The notes under the pieces are model-generated. The model saw nothing but the letters and a program-made list of their open reading frames with translations. It was not told the DNA's origin and did no database searches. A program made the position numbers and the translations under genes. From Oscillospiraceae bacterium (GTDB lineage Bacteria > Bacillota > Clostridia > Christensenellales > QALW01), in assembly GCA_022009755.1 (NCBI GenBank), contig CP091722.1, positions 1,496,001-1,560,000 of the forward strand: a stretch of DNA of 64,000 bases, read 5' to 3'. Of the stretch, positions 36,637 to 46,829 are shown one piece after another. The first letter of the stretch is position 1. Every line of letters begins with the position of its first letter.

Positions 36637-36715
36637 GCTTTGCCTCTTGTTTTGTCTCTTTGCCCTTACGCAGCCGTTCTCATGCGAAAACGCACCCGCC
36701 TAAAAAGCCCGTCTA

Positions 36716-37486
36716 TTATAAGTCACGGTCCTTATTCCCGCTTGCAGCGTCAATATCGCTCACCTTGCGCCAAAGCCTGTAATTCTCCGTGCCCTCCAGC
36801 GCACCCTTGAGCTTTTGGCGCACATCGGGTATCTCCGCCTCCAGAATATCCAGTATTCTTTCCGCCCTTGCACGCGCTGTTTTGCCGCAGGCAGGACAGG
36901 GCGAGGGCACCACCGGCAGGGGCAGCCCCTTTGCAAGGGATATTATATCCTCCTGAGAAGCATACACAAGGGGGCGCAGAACGGTAAGCCCGCATCTGGA
37001 AAGCTCGGTCACCGGCTGAAAGGTGTTAAGCCTGCCCTCATAAAAAATGCTCATAAGCAGCGTGTCCACCGCATCCTCGCTGTGGTGCCCCAGCGCCGTC
37101 TTATTGCACCCAAGGCGCCGCGCCGCATTATTCATGGTGCCCCGGCGCAGGTTCGCGCACAGCGCACAGGGGTTTTTCTCCTGCCGAAGCGAAAACACTA
37201 CCTCCCCCGCATTGGTTTCTATCACCTCGTAGGGCACGCCCAGCCGGGCCATAAATTCCCTCACGCCGCTAAGGTCAAACGGGCGCAGCCCGGTATCCAC
37301 CGTAACGGCGCATATTTCATAATCCTTTTTGGAAAATCGTTTATAAAGCTCCAGGCAGTACACTAACGCAAGGGAATCCTTGCCGCCGCTCACTCCCACC
37401 GCTATCCTGTCGCCGTTTTGTATCATGCCGAAATCCGCATCCGCCCGGCGCAGGCAGCCCAAAAGCCGTTTAAGTTCCTTTTTTAT
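36716..37486 (-). CDS. TtcA-like PP-loop ATPase (tRNA 2-thiolation family)
   Basis: ~256 aa. PP-loop VGVSGGKDSLALVYCLEL activates a base by adenylation; Cys pairs CALCANLRRG and CPACGKTAR fit TtcA-type tRNA thiolases with an Fe-S cluster. Start is unclear: the only standard codon is TTG 37462 (LGCLRRAD), but homologous sequence continues upstream (KKELKRLLGC) to ATA 37486, 8 bases after GGAGG. Either a rare ATA start or a base error (ATG) is likely. The C-terminus DAASGNKDRDL is complete. Confidence 0.85.
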   Translation of the reverse strand: MKKELKRLLGCLRRADADFGMIQNGDRIAVGVSGGKDSLALVYCLELYKRFSKKDYEICAVTVDTGLRPFDLSGVREFMARLGVPYEVIETNAGEVVFSLRQEKNPCALCANLRRGTMNNAARRLGCNKTALGHHSEDAVDTLLMSIFYEGRLNTFQPVTELSRCGLTVLRPLVYASQEDIISLAKGLPLPVVPSPCPACGKTARARAERILDILEAEIPDVRQKLKGALEGTENYRLWRKVSDIDAASGNKDRDL

Positions 37487-37550
37487 AACCGTTGCCTCCG
37501 TTTTTTGTTTAAGGTTCGCCGCCGAACCTTTAAGAATCCCATAAAAAGCC

Positions 37551-38513
37551 TTATACGGGCAGGGAGGCTATCCAGTCCGCCAGCGCGGGGCTTATGTCGC
37601 GCACCGCTTCGGAAAGCGCCTGCGCCGTAGCCCGTTTTCCCGCAAGCGCCGCCTGCGCGCGCATTATAAGCTCGGCATCCATGGCATCGGAAAACAGCCT
37701 TGCGCTTTCCACCAGCCCCCCGCGCACATTATAGCACAGCTGCACCTCGCCCCAGTCAAAGCGATGCTCGTGCACCGCCTCAAACTGCGGCGTCTGCCCC
37801 ATTATCCACTCCCATGAGGAATATTTATCTATCAGCTCGCGGTAATCGTTTTTGTCTATCTCGCCCGATTTTATACTTGCGGTAAGGGGCGCGTATATCT
37901 TCTGAAAAGCCTCCACCAAAGCGCTGCACAGCGTCTGCGGTGTGATATCGGCGCAGGCATCGGACAGGTTGCACACCCTTGAACGCACCGAGGTCACGCC
38001 CTTTGCGTTCAGCTTCAGCTTGGGAGGGGGAAAGATACTTTGCCAAACGGGTCATATCGGTTTTTATAAGCAGCGTGCCGTGCTGCATGGAAATGCCGTG
38101 GCTGTGGGAAAACGCATTTCCGGAGAACTTGCGTCCGTCCAGCAGTATATCGTTGCGCCCGGAAAACTCGGCGTGAAGGCCGAAGCTCTCCAGCGCCCGC
38201 AGCACCACCGACAGCTGCTTTTCAAGGTTATACAGCTCCTTGGGCGCAATAAAGGTAAAATTCAGGTTGCCGTCGTCATGAAATACGGCTCCGCCGCCGG
38301 AGGACCGGCGCACAAGCGTTACTCCGTCCCGGCGTATCGCCTCCATATTGCACTCCCGCCACGGGTTCTGATTGCGCCCTATCACCACGGTGTTCCTGTT
38401 CTGCCACAGATACAGCCACACCTCGTCAGAGCGGCAATTGTTGATTATATACTCCTCCAGCGCCAGGTTTCCCGCGGGTCAAAGCCCTCGGACAAAACAT
38501 AGTATGTGTTCAT
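37551..38513 (-). CDS. lplA: Lipoate--protein ligase A, two frameshifts (near 38469 and 38023)
   Basis: Attaches lipoate to lipoyl domains (for example GcvH). Three pieces: MNTYYVLSEGFDPRE; then LALEEYIINNC to VIGRNQNPWRECN, VRRSSGGGAVFHDDGNLNF (the lipoate-binding loop) and GNAFSHSHG; then LKLNAKGVTSVRSRVCNLSD to the C-terminal domain. The first break is GGGAAACCTGG (A4 to A3); the second is TCCCAAGC (one extra C). ~320 aa in total, normal. Start ATG 38513 after AAGGGAAAGC. Confidence 0.9.
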
Positions 38514-38585
38514 GCTTTCCCTTTCCTTATGTATGTTAATGATTATAATTGTTCGGGTAACGCAAAGGCGCCTTTCCGCCGCTTC

Positions 38586-39689
38586 TTACAACAGCTCCCT
38601 GCCGGAGAGCAGCACCTGCTTTACCGTCATATCCCGGCTGCAAAGCAGTATATCCGCCTTTGCGCCCACCTTCAGCTCACCGGCGGGAAGGGACAGCATC
38701 CTTGCCGGGTTTTCGGTAGCCGAGGCCACGGCCAGCACCGGCGGCACGCCGGAATCCACAAGGCACTTCAGGTTCTCGCTCAGCGTATGCGCGCTGCCCG
38801 CAAGCGCCCCCTCGGGCGTGTACATCAGCCCGTCCTTTTTTATCACCGGACGCCCTCCCAGTATATAATTGCCGTCCGGCATGCCCAGCGCTTCTGTGGA
38901 ATCGCTTATAAGGGCTATTCTGGAGGGGGCCAGCTCAAAGAGCGTACGCAGCCAGAAGGGATGCACATGGCAGCCGTCCCCTATAAGCTCTATGCCGCAC
39001 ATACCGTCCAGTGCGGCGGAAAGCGGGCCCGGCTCCCTTGAATACATGGGCTCCATGCCGTTAAAGGCATGTGTCAGCCACCGAGCGCCCCACCCCAGCG
39101 CCTGCTGCGCCTGAGCGCGGGTGCAGGCGGTATGCGCAATTGACATTACATATTTTCCGCTGAAGCGCCGGCAGAACTCCTCGCTTCCCTCAAGCAGGGG
39201 GTCAAAGCATATCATGCGCACAAGATTGCGGCTTGCCTCAATGAAGCTTTCGGTGAATTCGGCATCCGGCCCGCACAATAGCTCCGCCGGCTGCGCACCG
39301 CGCTTTTTCTCCCCGAAAAACGGCCCCTCCATATTTATTCCCAGTATCCGGGCGCCCCGCCCCGAGCGGCCGCTTTCCCGTGCGGCGTCCGCTATCCTGC
39401 CTGCCGCCGCCAGCAGCTCCTCCTTTTTTGCAGTGCTGGTGGTGGCCATTACCGAGGTCACGCCGGCGCGCGCAAACTGCTCAAGCGCCGCGCATATCTC
39501 CTCAACGGAGGATTCCGTAAAATCCGCTCCGAAGCCGCCGTGCGTGTGTACATCCACAAGCCCCGGCAGTATATAATCCCCGCCGTGCCGCCCCGAAAGC
39601 TCCTCCACCGCGGTTATAATACCGTCCTCCGCGCTTACTGCCGCCTGCACAAGGCGTCCCTGAATAAATGCTTTGCCTGTAAGCTTCAA
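38586..39689 (-). CDS. nagA: N-acetylglucosamine-6-phosphate deacetylase
   Basis: 367-aa amidohydrolase giving glucosamine-6-P from GlcNAc-6-P in amino-sugar catabolism and wall recycling. Metal motif DVHTHGGFGADF, GINMEGPFF with the metal Glu, SIAHTACTRAQAQQAL, the THAFNGMEPM motif, GDGCHVHP and the catalytic Asp in LISDSTEALG. Full length. 35 bases downstream of argS; no nagB is in the window. Start codon 39689. Confidence 0.93.
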   Translation of the reverse strand: MKLTGKAFIQGRLVQAAVSAEDGIITAVEELSGRHGGDYILPGLVDVHTHGGFGADFTESSVEEICAALEQFARAGVTSVMATTSTAKKEELLAAAGRIADAARESGRSGRGARILGINMEGPFFGEKKRGAQPAELLCGPDAEFTESFIEASRNLVRMICFDPLLEGSEEFCRRFSGKYVMSIAHTACTRAQAQQALGWGARWLTHAFNGMEPMYSREPGPLSAALDGMCGIELIGDGCHVHPFWLRTLFELAPSRIALISDSTEALGMPDGNYILGGRPVIKKDGLMYTPEGALAGSAHTLSENLKCLVDSGVPPVLAVASATENPARMLSLPAGELKVGAKADILLCSRDMTVKQVLLSGRELL

Positions 39690-39723
39690 TTCCTTCGCTT
39701 CCTTCCGCTGCCCTTTTACCGCC

Positions 39724-41426
39724 CTACATTCTCTCCGGCGCTTCTATCCCCGCAAGGGAAAGCCCCGTCTTTATCACGGTTTTCACCGCCGCGCACAGGC
39801 GCAGATTGGCCGCCGTTTTCTTCTGATCATCGGTAATTATCCTGTGCTCGAAATAGAACCTGTTAAAGGCCTGGGCAAGCGCCATGGTGTGCCGCAGCAC
39901 TGCGCAGGGCTCGTTCTTTGCACAGGCGCTGCGCACCGCCTGCGGGAAGCCCTCCAGCAGCGACAGCACCTCCTGCGCCTCGGGATTGCAAAGCGCCTCA
40001 GGCTCCCACTGCTCGTTGTTAAGCGCCTCCTGCGCGCGAACTTCGCTTTTTGCAAGCACCGAGCAGGCACGGGCATGCGTGTACTGCACATACGGCCCGG
40101 TTCCCCCTCGAAGGCCAGCGCTCTGTCCCACCAGAAGTCCACATCCTTGATTCGGGAATTGTAAAGATCGTAAAACAGCACCGCTCCCACGCCCACCTGA
40201 CGCGCCACGGTATCCTTGTTTGCAAGGTCGGGATTCTTCTGAGCTATTATCTCTCCCGCCTTTTCAATGGCGCGCTCCAGCAGCTCGTCAAGGTATACTA
40301 TGTTGCCCTTGCGGGTGGAAAGGGTCTGTCCCTCAAAGGATACCATGCCGAAGGGCACATGCACAAGATCCTTGGCCCACGGATACCCCATAAGCTCTAT
40401 GACCTTGAAAAACTGCCGGAAATGCAGATTCTGCTGATATGCCACAACATAGAGGCATTTGTAAAAATCGTATGTCTTTTTGCGGTAGATTGCCGCGGCT
40501 ATATCCCGCGTTGCATATATGCTGGCGCCGTCCTTTTTAAGTATTATGCAGGGGGGCATATCGTACTTATCCAGCATTACCACCTTTGCCCCGTCGCTTT
40601 CCGTAAGCAGCCCCTTGTCCTCCAGCTCCTTCACCACGGCCTGCCACTTGTCCTTATAGAAGCTCTCCCCCGTATAGGCGTCAAAGCGCACCCCCAAAAG
40701 GTCGTAAATGCGGGCCACATCCCTAAGGGTTATATCCTTGAACCAGTTGAATATCTCCATGGCCTCGGGGTCGTCGTCCTCCACCTTCTTGAACCACGCC
40801 CGCGCCTGCTCCTCCATGGCCTCGTCCGCCTCGTTGTTAAAGCGCACATACAGCCGCACCAGCTCGTCTATACCGCCCTTTTCTATGTCCTCGCGGCAGC
40901 TCCACATTTTATAGGCGCATATAAGCTTTCCGAACTGCGTGCCCCAGTCCCCCAGGTGATTTATCCCCACGCATTTATAGCCCAAAAAGGAGTATATCTT
41001 ATACAGCGCATTGCCTAACGCCGTGGTGGTAAGATGCCCTATGTGGCACCTTTTGGCAATGTTTATTGAGGAATAATCTATGCAGACGGTTTGGCCCGCG
41101 CCCTCGCTGCTGCTGCCGTAGCTTTCGCCCTTTTCCGCCACGGCATCCAGCACGCTTTTTATGCGCTTTGTCGGGTCAAAATAAAAATTCAGATACCCGC
41201 CCGCAGCACAGGCGCGCGAAACCGTCTCCGGCAGCTCCAGGCTGCTCTCCAGCTCCTTTGCTATAACGGGCGGCGCCTTGCGCAGGGTGCGCGCCAGCTT
41301 AAAGCAGGGCAGCGCCAGATCTCCCATTTCCCTATCCGGCGGAGTTTCAAACATCTCCTCTACCGCCTGCTCCTCCATTGAGCATATTTTTGCAAGCCTT
41401 TGCGCCAGCTCCTTTTTTACATCCAT
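39724..41426 (-). CDS. argS: Arginyl-tRNA synthetase, frameshifted near 40094
   Basis: Class I synthetase charging tRNA-Arg, ~567 aa. N-terminal Add-1 domain (VKKELAQRLAKICSMEEQ), the HIGH-like motif SSINIAKRCHIGHLTTTALGNAL, VPFGMVSFEGQTLSTRKGN with KMSKS replaced as in many ArgRS, then GPYVQYTHARACSVL and the anticodon domain (ALCNPEAQEVLSLLEGFP) in another frame. The break is at GGGCCGTATG, one C short. Start ATG 41426 follows GGGGAGGATCGG; the ATG seven codons upstream overlaps the ribosome site. Essential gene. Confidence 0.94.
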
Positions 41427-41606
41427 ATTCCGATCCTCCCCGGGCATACCGTCCCGCCCGTTACGGTTTATTGCCGTTTTGATTTTAATACTTGTTTTTT
41501 ATATGCTTTTTATATGCAATGTCTGATATCTGTTTGTATTGTTTATTGTATTGTTTATATACTATGCAGCCCGCGTTTCCCCTTCGGAGCGCGGCTTCCT
41601 GCCGTA

Positions 41607-42275
41607 TCAGTCTATCTTGTAGCCTATGTTGCGCACGGTAATTATGCGCTCTCCCGCCTTGCCCAGCTTTTTTCTGAGAGTTTTTATATGCATATCCACC
41701 GTTCGGCTCTCGCCCAGAAAATCCTCGCCCCACACCGCCGTCATAATGCTCTCGCGCGTAAGCACTCGCCCGCGGTTTTCCATAAGATATTCAAGCAGGC
41801 GGAATTCCTTATAGGTAAGCACGCATATTTCACCCTCCACCTTTACCTCGTGGCGATCGGAGTCCAGCTCTATCTCCCCCAGCTCCTTTATGCGCGCGCC
41901 CTCTTTTGTGCCCCCCGCGCGTCTTAACACTGCCTTTATGCGGGATATAAGCTCCACCACGCCGAACGGCTTTGCAACATAGTCGTCCGCGCCGCTGTCA
42001 AGGCCTATAACGGCGTCCAGCTCCTGCGATTTTGCCGATACAATTATAGCCGGTATGTCCTTGGTATTTCCTGCGCTTTTCAGCTTTTTAAGAATGCTTA
42101 TTCCGTCCGTTTCGGGCAGCATCACATCAAGGAGTATAAGCTCCGGGCGCACGCTTTTAAGCTCCGCAAACAGCTCATCGCCGTTTTCCATGCCCTTTAC
42201 CTCGTAGCCGGAATTCCTGATGGCATATTCCTCCAGCTGGCGTATGTTTTCATCGTCTTCAACAATAAATATCAT
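41607..42275 (-). CDS. OmpR/PhoB-type response regulator
   Basis: 222 aa. Receiver domain (IVEDDENIRQLEEYAI with the acidic pair, phospho-Asp in LLDVMLPETDG, Lys in YVAKPFG) and winged-helix DNA-binding domain (LTYKEFRLLEYLMENRGRVLTRE, TVDMHIKTLRKKLG). No histidine kinase is adjacent. It follows a Na/Pi symporter with a PhoU-like domain on the same strand (81-base gap), so a phosphate-responsive role is a reasonable guess. Start ATG 42275. Confidence 0.9.
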   Translation of the reverse strand: MIFIVEDDENIRQLEEYAIRNSGYEVKGMENGDELFAELKSVRPELILLDVMLPETDGISILKKLKSAGNTKDIPAIIVSAKSQELDAVIGLDSGADDYVAKPFGVVELISRIKAVLRRAGGTKEGARIKELGEIELDSDRHEVKVEGEICVLTYKEFRLLEYLMENRGRVLTRESIMTAVWGEDFLGESRTVDMHIKTLRKKLGKAGERIITVRNIGYKID

Positions 42276-42356
42276 AGCGTCCTCCGTATTATGCTTTTTG
42301 CGCCCGCCTGTTCGCCGTCCGCCCGTTGTTATGCGTTCTCTTTTTTCCCTTTGCCT

Positions 42357-44123
42357 TTAATCAACAAGGGCATATTTGCTGCGGTATTCCTCGTAAAGCT
42401 GCTTGAAGCTCTCATCATCCGAGCTTTTAAGGGTGTTCAGATATTTATGGGTATCAAAATTATCCTTGCTTATCTGTATCATGCACACCGCGATATTTGA
42501 GCACTGATCCGCCACTCTTTCAAAATTTGTTATAAGGTCGGAAAACACAAAGCCCGTCATGGTGGTGCAGTCCCCCCTCTGAAGCCGCTCTATGTGCCGT
42601 GCCTTAAGCTGCGCCTTAAGCAGATCCACCACCTGCTCAAGCGGCTCCACCTTGGCCGCCATTTCAATATCGTAGCGGCAGAACGCCTCCGTTGCAAGGC
42701 TTACTATCTCGCACACCGCCCGGCTCATGACCTCCAGCTCGTTGTTTGCCTCCGCCGAAAATTCAATATGCTTTTCCTCTATCTCCTGCGCCGTATGCAG
42801 TATGTTTACGGCATGGTCGCTTATTCTCTCTATATCGCCTATTGCATGCAGCAGCATGGAAACCTCACGGCTATCGTGTATGGTCATGCTTTGTGAGGAA
42901 AGCTGCACAAGATATGTGCCCAGCTTGTCCTCGTAATGATCCACCTTCTGCTCGTTTTCCTCCGTCTTGGCTGCAATCTTTGCATCGTAATGCCGCACCT
43001 GCTGCATGGCGTTTACTATGTTTTCGCAGGAAAGCCGCGCCATTTCATCGGTAAGACGCTTGCTCTGCTCCACCGCCAAAGCAGGGGTTGCAAGAAAGCG
43101 CTGGTCCAGCAGCTGTATCTTTTCCTTCTTGCCCTGCCTGTCGGGGATGGTAAGCACAGCCAAATGCTCCAGCCACTTGGAAAGAGGCAGCAGCACCACC
43201 GTGTTCACCACCTTCATGGCGGTGTGCAGCAGCGCAATATCAAACATTCCCAGGCTCTTTGTAACAAAGGGCTCCCATACCTCGCCCGGTATGACGGCGC
43301 CCAGCAAAAAATACAGCAGCAAACACAGCACCGCGCCTATAACATTAAAATAAAGATGTATTATAGCCGCTCTGCGGGCGTTCTTGTTCGTGCCTATGGC
43401 GGAAAGCAGCGCCGTAACGCAGGAGCCTATGTTCTGTCCCAAAATGACAGGCACCGCACAGGCGCAGGTAACGGCGCCCGTGGAGGAAACCGCCTGCAAT
43501 ATGCCCACGGAGGCCGAGGAGCTCTGCACTATCGCCGTCATCACAGTTCCCGCCAGCAGCCCCAGCAGAGGATTGGAAAACTTCAGCAGTATCTGGGAAA
43601 ACTGCGGATCGTCCTTGAAGGAGGAAAGCGAGCCGCTCATGGTGTTCATGCCGAACATCAGAACGGCAAAGCCCAAAAGAATGGTGCCTGCGTCCTTGCG
43701 GCTCTGCTTTTTGCAGGCCATGGTCATAATTATGCCCACGGCGGCAAGAATGGGGGAGAAATACTCCGGCTGAAGCAGCTTCAGCACCCACAGATCGCCG
43801 CGTATATCCGACATTGCAAGTATCCACGCAGTTACCGTGGTGCCGATATTGGCGCCCATTATAACGCCCGTGGCCTGAGAAAGCTTCATAAGCCCGGAGT
43901 TCACAAAGCCCACCACCATAACGGTGGTCGCCCCGGAGGACTGTATTACCGCCGTTACGCCCAATCCCAGCAGCATACCGCGCCAGCGGTTTGTAGTCAG
44001 CTTTTCCAGTATCTTTTCCAGCCTTCCTCCGGCCAGCTTCTGCAAGCCCGCTCCCATAACATTCATGCCGTAAAGGAACATCGAAAGCCCGCCTATAAAG
44101 GTCAGAATCTGAAGAATGTCCAT
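42357..44123 (-). CDS. Na/Pi cotransporter family protein with C-terminal PhoU domain
   Basis: 588 aa. Two inverted Na/Pi (NptA-like) repeats, each with the QSS motif: VIQSSGATTVMVVGFV and IVQSSSASVGILQAVS, within about eight membrane segments. The C-terminal ~200 residues form two PhoU-like three-helix units (RLTDEMARLSCENIVNAM; SDLITNFERVADQCSNIAV). Imports or exports phosphate depending on gradient; PhoU part probably regulates. Start ATG 44123 follows GGAGGAAGGC; the upstream in-frame extension is Arg-rich and unsupported. Confidence 0.9.
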   Translation of the reverse strand: MDILQILTFIGGLSMFLYGMNVMGAGLQKLAGGRLEKILEKLTTNRWRGMLLGLGVTAVIQSSGATTVMVVGFVNSGLMKLSQATGVIMGANIGTTVTAWILAMSDIRGDLWVLKLLQPEYFSPILAAVGIIMTMACKKQSRKDAGTILLGFAVLMFGMNTMSGSLSSFKDDPQFSQILLKFSNPLLGLLAGTVMTAIVQSSSASVGILQAVSSTGAVTCACAVPVILGQNIGSCVTALLSAIGTNKNARRAAIIHLYFNVIGAVLCLLLYFLLGAVIPGEVWEPFVTKSLGMFDIALLHTAMKVVNTVVLLPLSKWLEHLAVLTIPDRQGKKEKIQLLDQRFLATPALAVEQSKRLTDEMARLSCENIVNAMQQVRHYDAKIAAKTEENEQKVDHYEDKLGTYLVQLSSQSMTIHDSREVSMLLHAIGDIERISDHAVNILHTAQEIEEKHIEFSAEANNELEVMSRAVCEIVSLATEAFCRYDIEMAAKVEPLEQVVDLLKAQLKARHIERLQRGDCTTMTGFVFSDLITNFERVADQCSNIAVCMIQISKDNFDTHKYLNTLKSSDDESFKQLYEEYRSKYALVD

Positions 44124-44536
44124 GCCTTCCTCCGAATTATCCGTCGAATTACCCGTATATATCGCCGATGCGCATCTGTCCGTTTTCCGGCATCGGCGCG
44201 GCCGTTTCCCGGCGCTTCCGCCCCTCTTAAAAAAGCGGCTGCCGGTGCTTTTTCGGCAATCATCCGGCGCGCCGCCCTTCTGTCTGCATCGCGCCAAAAT
44301 ACTCCGCCTTTATCATACCATACATCCCGCCTTATTGCACGCATAAATTCACTTTTTTTGTTTCTTTGCCCGAATATCCGTCACGATTCCTTTCTCTTTG
44401 CCCCGCCCTGCGCCCCGTTTTGCCCGTTTTAACCCCGCAAGCGCCCCGTTTTGCTTCAAAAAAACAAAAGAAGCGGCCCCGCCTTATGCGTAAGCCGCCC
44501 CTGCATCAATATTTATTTTCGCCGCATCCGCTTTTG
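44124..44536. other. Intergenic region between rho and the Na/Pi gene
   Basis: Holds an imperfect GC-rich stem followed on the minus strand by CTTCTTTTGTTTTTTTG (about 44455-44500), a possible rho terminator. The rest should contain the Na/Pi promoter; no consensus pair was found and no gene is seen. Confidence 0.4.
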
Positions 44537-46359
44537 CTACTGCAGCTTATAGCCTTCCTTTTCCAGCATTGCCGTCCAGCTCTTAAGCCGCAAAAGGAAC
44601 TGTTCGTTATCCTGCGTGCGCGCCATGGTGGCTATAAGCTGCTCCGTCGCGTTCTCCTCGTTCTGGGAAAGCAGCTTGCGTATTGCCCACACTCCCTCCA
44701 GCTCCTGCCGCGAAAGCAGCAGCTCCTCGCGCCGCGTGCCGCTTTTTGCAAGGTCGATGGCGGGAAAGATGCGCTTTTCCTGCAGCTTGCGGTCAAGGCG
44801 TATCTCCATGTTGCCCGTGCCCTTGAACTCCTCAAACACCACCTCGTCCATTCGGGAGCCGGTTTCCACAAGCGCCGTTGCAATAATGGTCAGGCTGCCG
44901 CCGTTTCCGTATTTCGCGCCGCGCCGAAAAACCGCTTGGGCTTGTGCAGCGCGCCGGGGTCAAGGCCTCCGGAAAGGGTTCTGCCCGTAGGCGGCACCGT
45001 AAGGTTGTACGCCCGCGCAAGCCGGGTTATGGAATCCAGCAGTATCACAACATCCTTGTTCTGCTCCGCCAGCCGCTTTGCCCGCTCCAGCACCAGCTCC
45101 GCTATGCGGCAATGGTTTTCGGGCAGCTGATCAAAGGTGGAATATATCACATCCCCCTTTATGGAGCGCTGCATATCCGTAACCTCCTCGGGCCGCTCGT
45201 CTATAAGCAGCACGATAAGGTTTATATCGGGATAATTTGCGCTTATGGCGTTTGCCAGCTTTTTAAGCAGTATCGTCTTGCCCGCCTTCGGGGGCGCCAC
45301 TATAAGGCCCCGCTGCCCCTTGCCTATGGGGCTTATCAGGTCAATCATCCTCAGCGCTATATCCCGCGACTGCGCCGGGTTTTCCAATCTTATTCTTGAA
45401 TCCGGATATATCGGCACCAATTCCTCAAAGCGCAGCCTGTGCGCCGCCGCCTCCGGCTCATCTCCGTTTATCCTGCTTAAATAAAGCAGCGCGCGGTAAC
45501 GCTCCCCCTCCTTGCCCGGACGGGTCTTTCCGGTTACCATATCGCCCGTGCGCAGCGAAAACCGCCTTATCTGGCTTGCGGAAACATAAACATCCCGGTT
45601 ATCTCCGTTGTCGTCCAGCTTGAACTGCGTGGAGCGCAGAAAGCCGTAGCCGTCGGGCATTATATCAAGAATTCCGCAGCAGTCGCCGCAATCGCCGCTT
45701 CTGAGCAGCTCGCTTGCCTCGGCGGAAAGACTCTGATGCGCCGCCTCCGTGCGCTGCGGGCGCGCATACTCCCTTGCGCCCTCCGTCCTTGCAGGCCGGG
45801 CTTCTCCCGTTCCCTGCTCGAAGCGCTGCCGCCCCTCCCCGGCCGCATACTCCGCTCTTGCGGGCTGAGCCTCAACGGACCGTTTTTTTACAAAATATGT
45901 GCCGGGCCGCCTGTAAGGGCGCACCTCTGCATCATCCTGCACGGCGGCTTCCCTCTGCACTTTCTGTTCATCGGCCTTTTCGCCGCCCTCTGCGCCGCTC
46001 ACGCTGCTTTCCGGCTCGCGCACGGCGGTTTCTCCTGCCCGCGCGCCGTTTTCCTCCGGCTCCCGTTTTTCCGTCTGCACTGCCGTTTGTGCCTCTGTCG
46101 GCACTGCCGTCTGCGTTGCCGTATCCGCTGCCTTTGCCTTGGGCGGTCTGCCCCGCCGTTTGGGCGCCGGCTTCTCTGCCGCCTGTTCCTCGGGCTTCTC
46201 CGCAGCACGCTTCGGCACGCTCTCCTCTTTCCCCGGCTCCGACGCCTTTTTTGCCGAATCCGCCGCCTTGCCTTCCTTTTCCGCGGCAGCCTTTGGTTTG
46301 CGGCCGCGGCGCGCCGTCCGTACTTCCTGTGTTGCAGTAAGGTTTTCCTGTTGGCTCAT
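44537..46359 (-). CDS. rho: Transcription termination factor Rho with long N-terminal insertion, frameshifted near 44905
   Basis: Hexameric RNA helicase ending transcription. Domains: residues ~1-220 are low-complexity Ala/Glu/Lys/Arg/Pro (PKRRGRPPKAK, AT-hook-like RGRKPK); then the RNA-binding cold-shock-like domain (GDCCGILDIMPDGYGFLRS, DVYVSASQIRRF); then the RecA-like ATPase (Walker A APPKAGKTILLKKLA; LIDERPEEVTDMQRS; DSITRLARAYN; GGLDPGALHKPKRFFGAARN). The Q/R-loop end (GGSLTIIATALVETGSRMDE to the C-terminus) is in another frame: GGAAACGG for GGAAAACGG. Start ATG 46359 after AAGGAAGGTTCTT. About 608 aa, long for the family because of the insertion. Confidence 0.94.
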
Positions 46360-46641
46360 AAGAACCTTCCTTTTGAAAAAATATTTGAAAATGCCCGCAG
46401 GCGCAAAAAGCAAAAATGCCGCCTGCCAAAAAAGCGGGCGCTGCAAAGCAGCGGCAATGCCGCCGCGCGCAATTCTAAGCAGATATTCCTTTATTACTTG
46501 TGAAATCCATACTGAAAAAAACGAAGCTGCATCCCGAAAACCGGGCGCTCCCGGCGCTTCGGTGCGTCCGGCAGGCCGTCCCCTCTTCGGGAATTTACCG
46601 TAAAATGAGCGGCAGACACCGCCGCTTCCCGTTCACGATTT

Positions 46642-46670
46642 ATTATATTTATATAAATTGAATATGTCAA
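46642..46670 (-). promoter_or_regulatory. Perfect consensus promoter of rho
   Basis: Minus strand TTGACA (46670-46665), 17 bases, TATAAT (46647-46642). The resulting leader is about 275 bases, long enough for autogenous attenuation as known for rho in other bacteria; GC-rich and C-rich parts lie at 46530-46630. Confidence 0.85.
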
Positions 46671-46829
46671 ATGCAAACGCACAACAAAAAGGTGCGCAAA
46701 AAAAGCGTATTTGTGCTAAAATATATATAGGTAATGCAAAAAAGCACACACTTCGCCTTCCGGCCGCGGACTTTTTCTCCTGCCCGGAATAAATTATCAA
46801 GGAAGGACGCGCCCTTAAGCGCAAAATTT

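Noticed and set aside
37510..37535. Palindrome AAGGTTCG/CGAACCTT as a terminator between ttcA-like gene and lplA
   Set aside because: On the minus strand it is followed by A, not T; no terminator signature in the needed direction.
42936..44432. Rightward 498-aa frame opposite the Na/Pi gene
   Set aside because: Shadow frame; the opposite strand encodes a clear transporter with QSS motifs.
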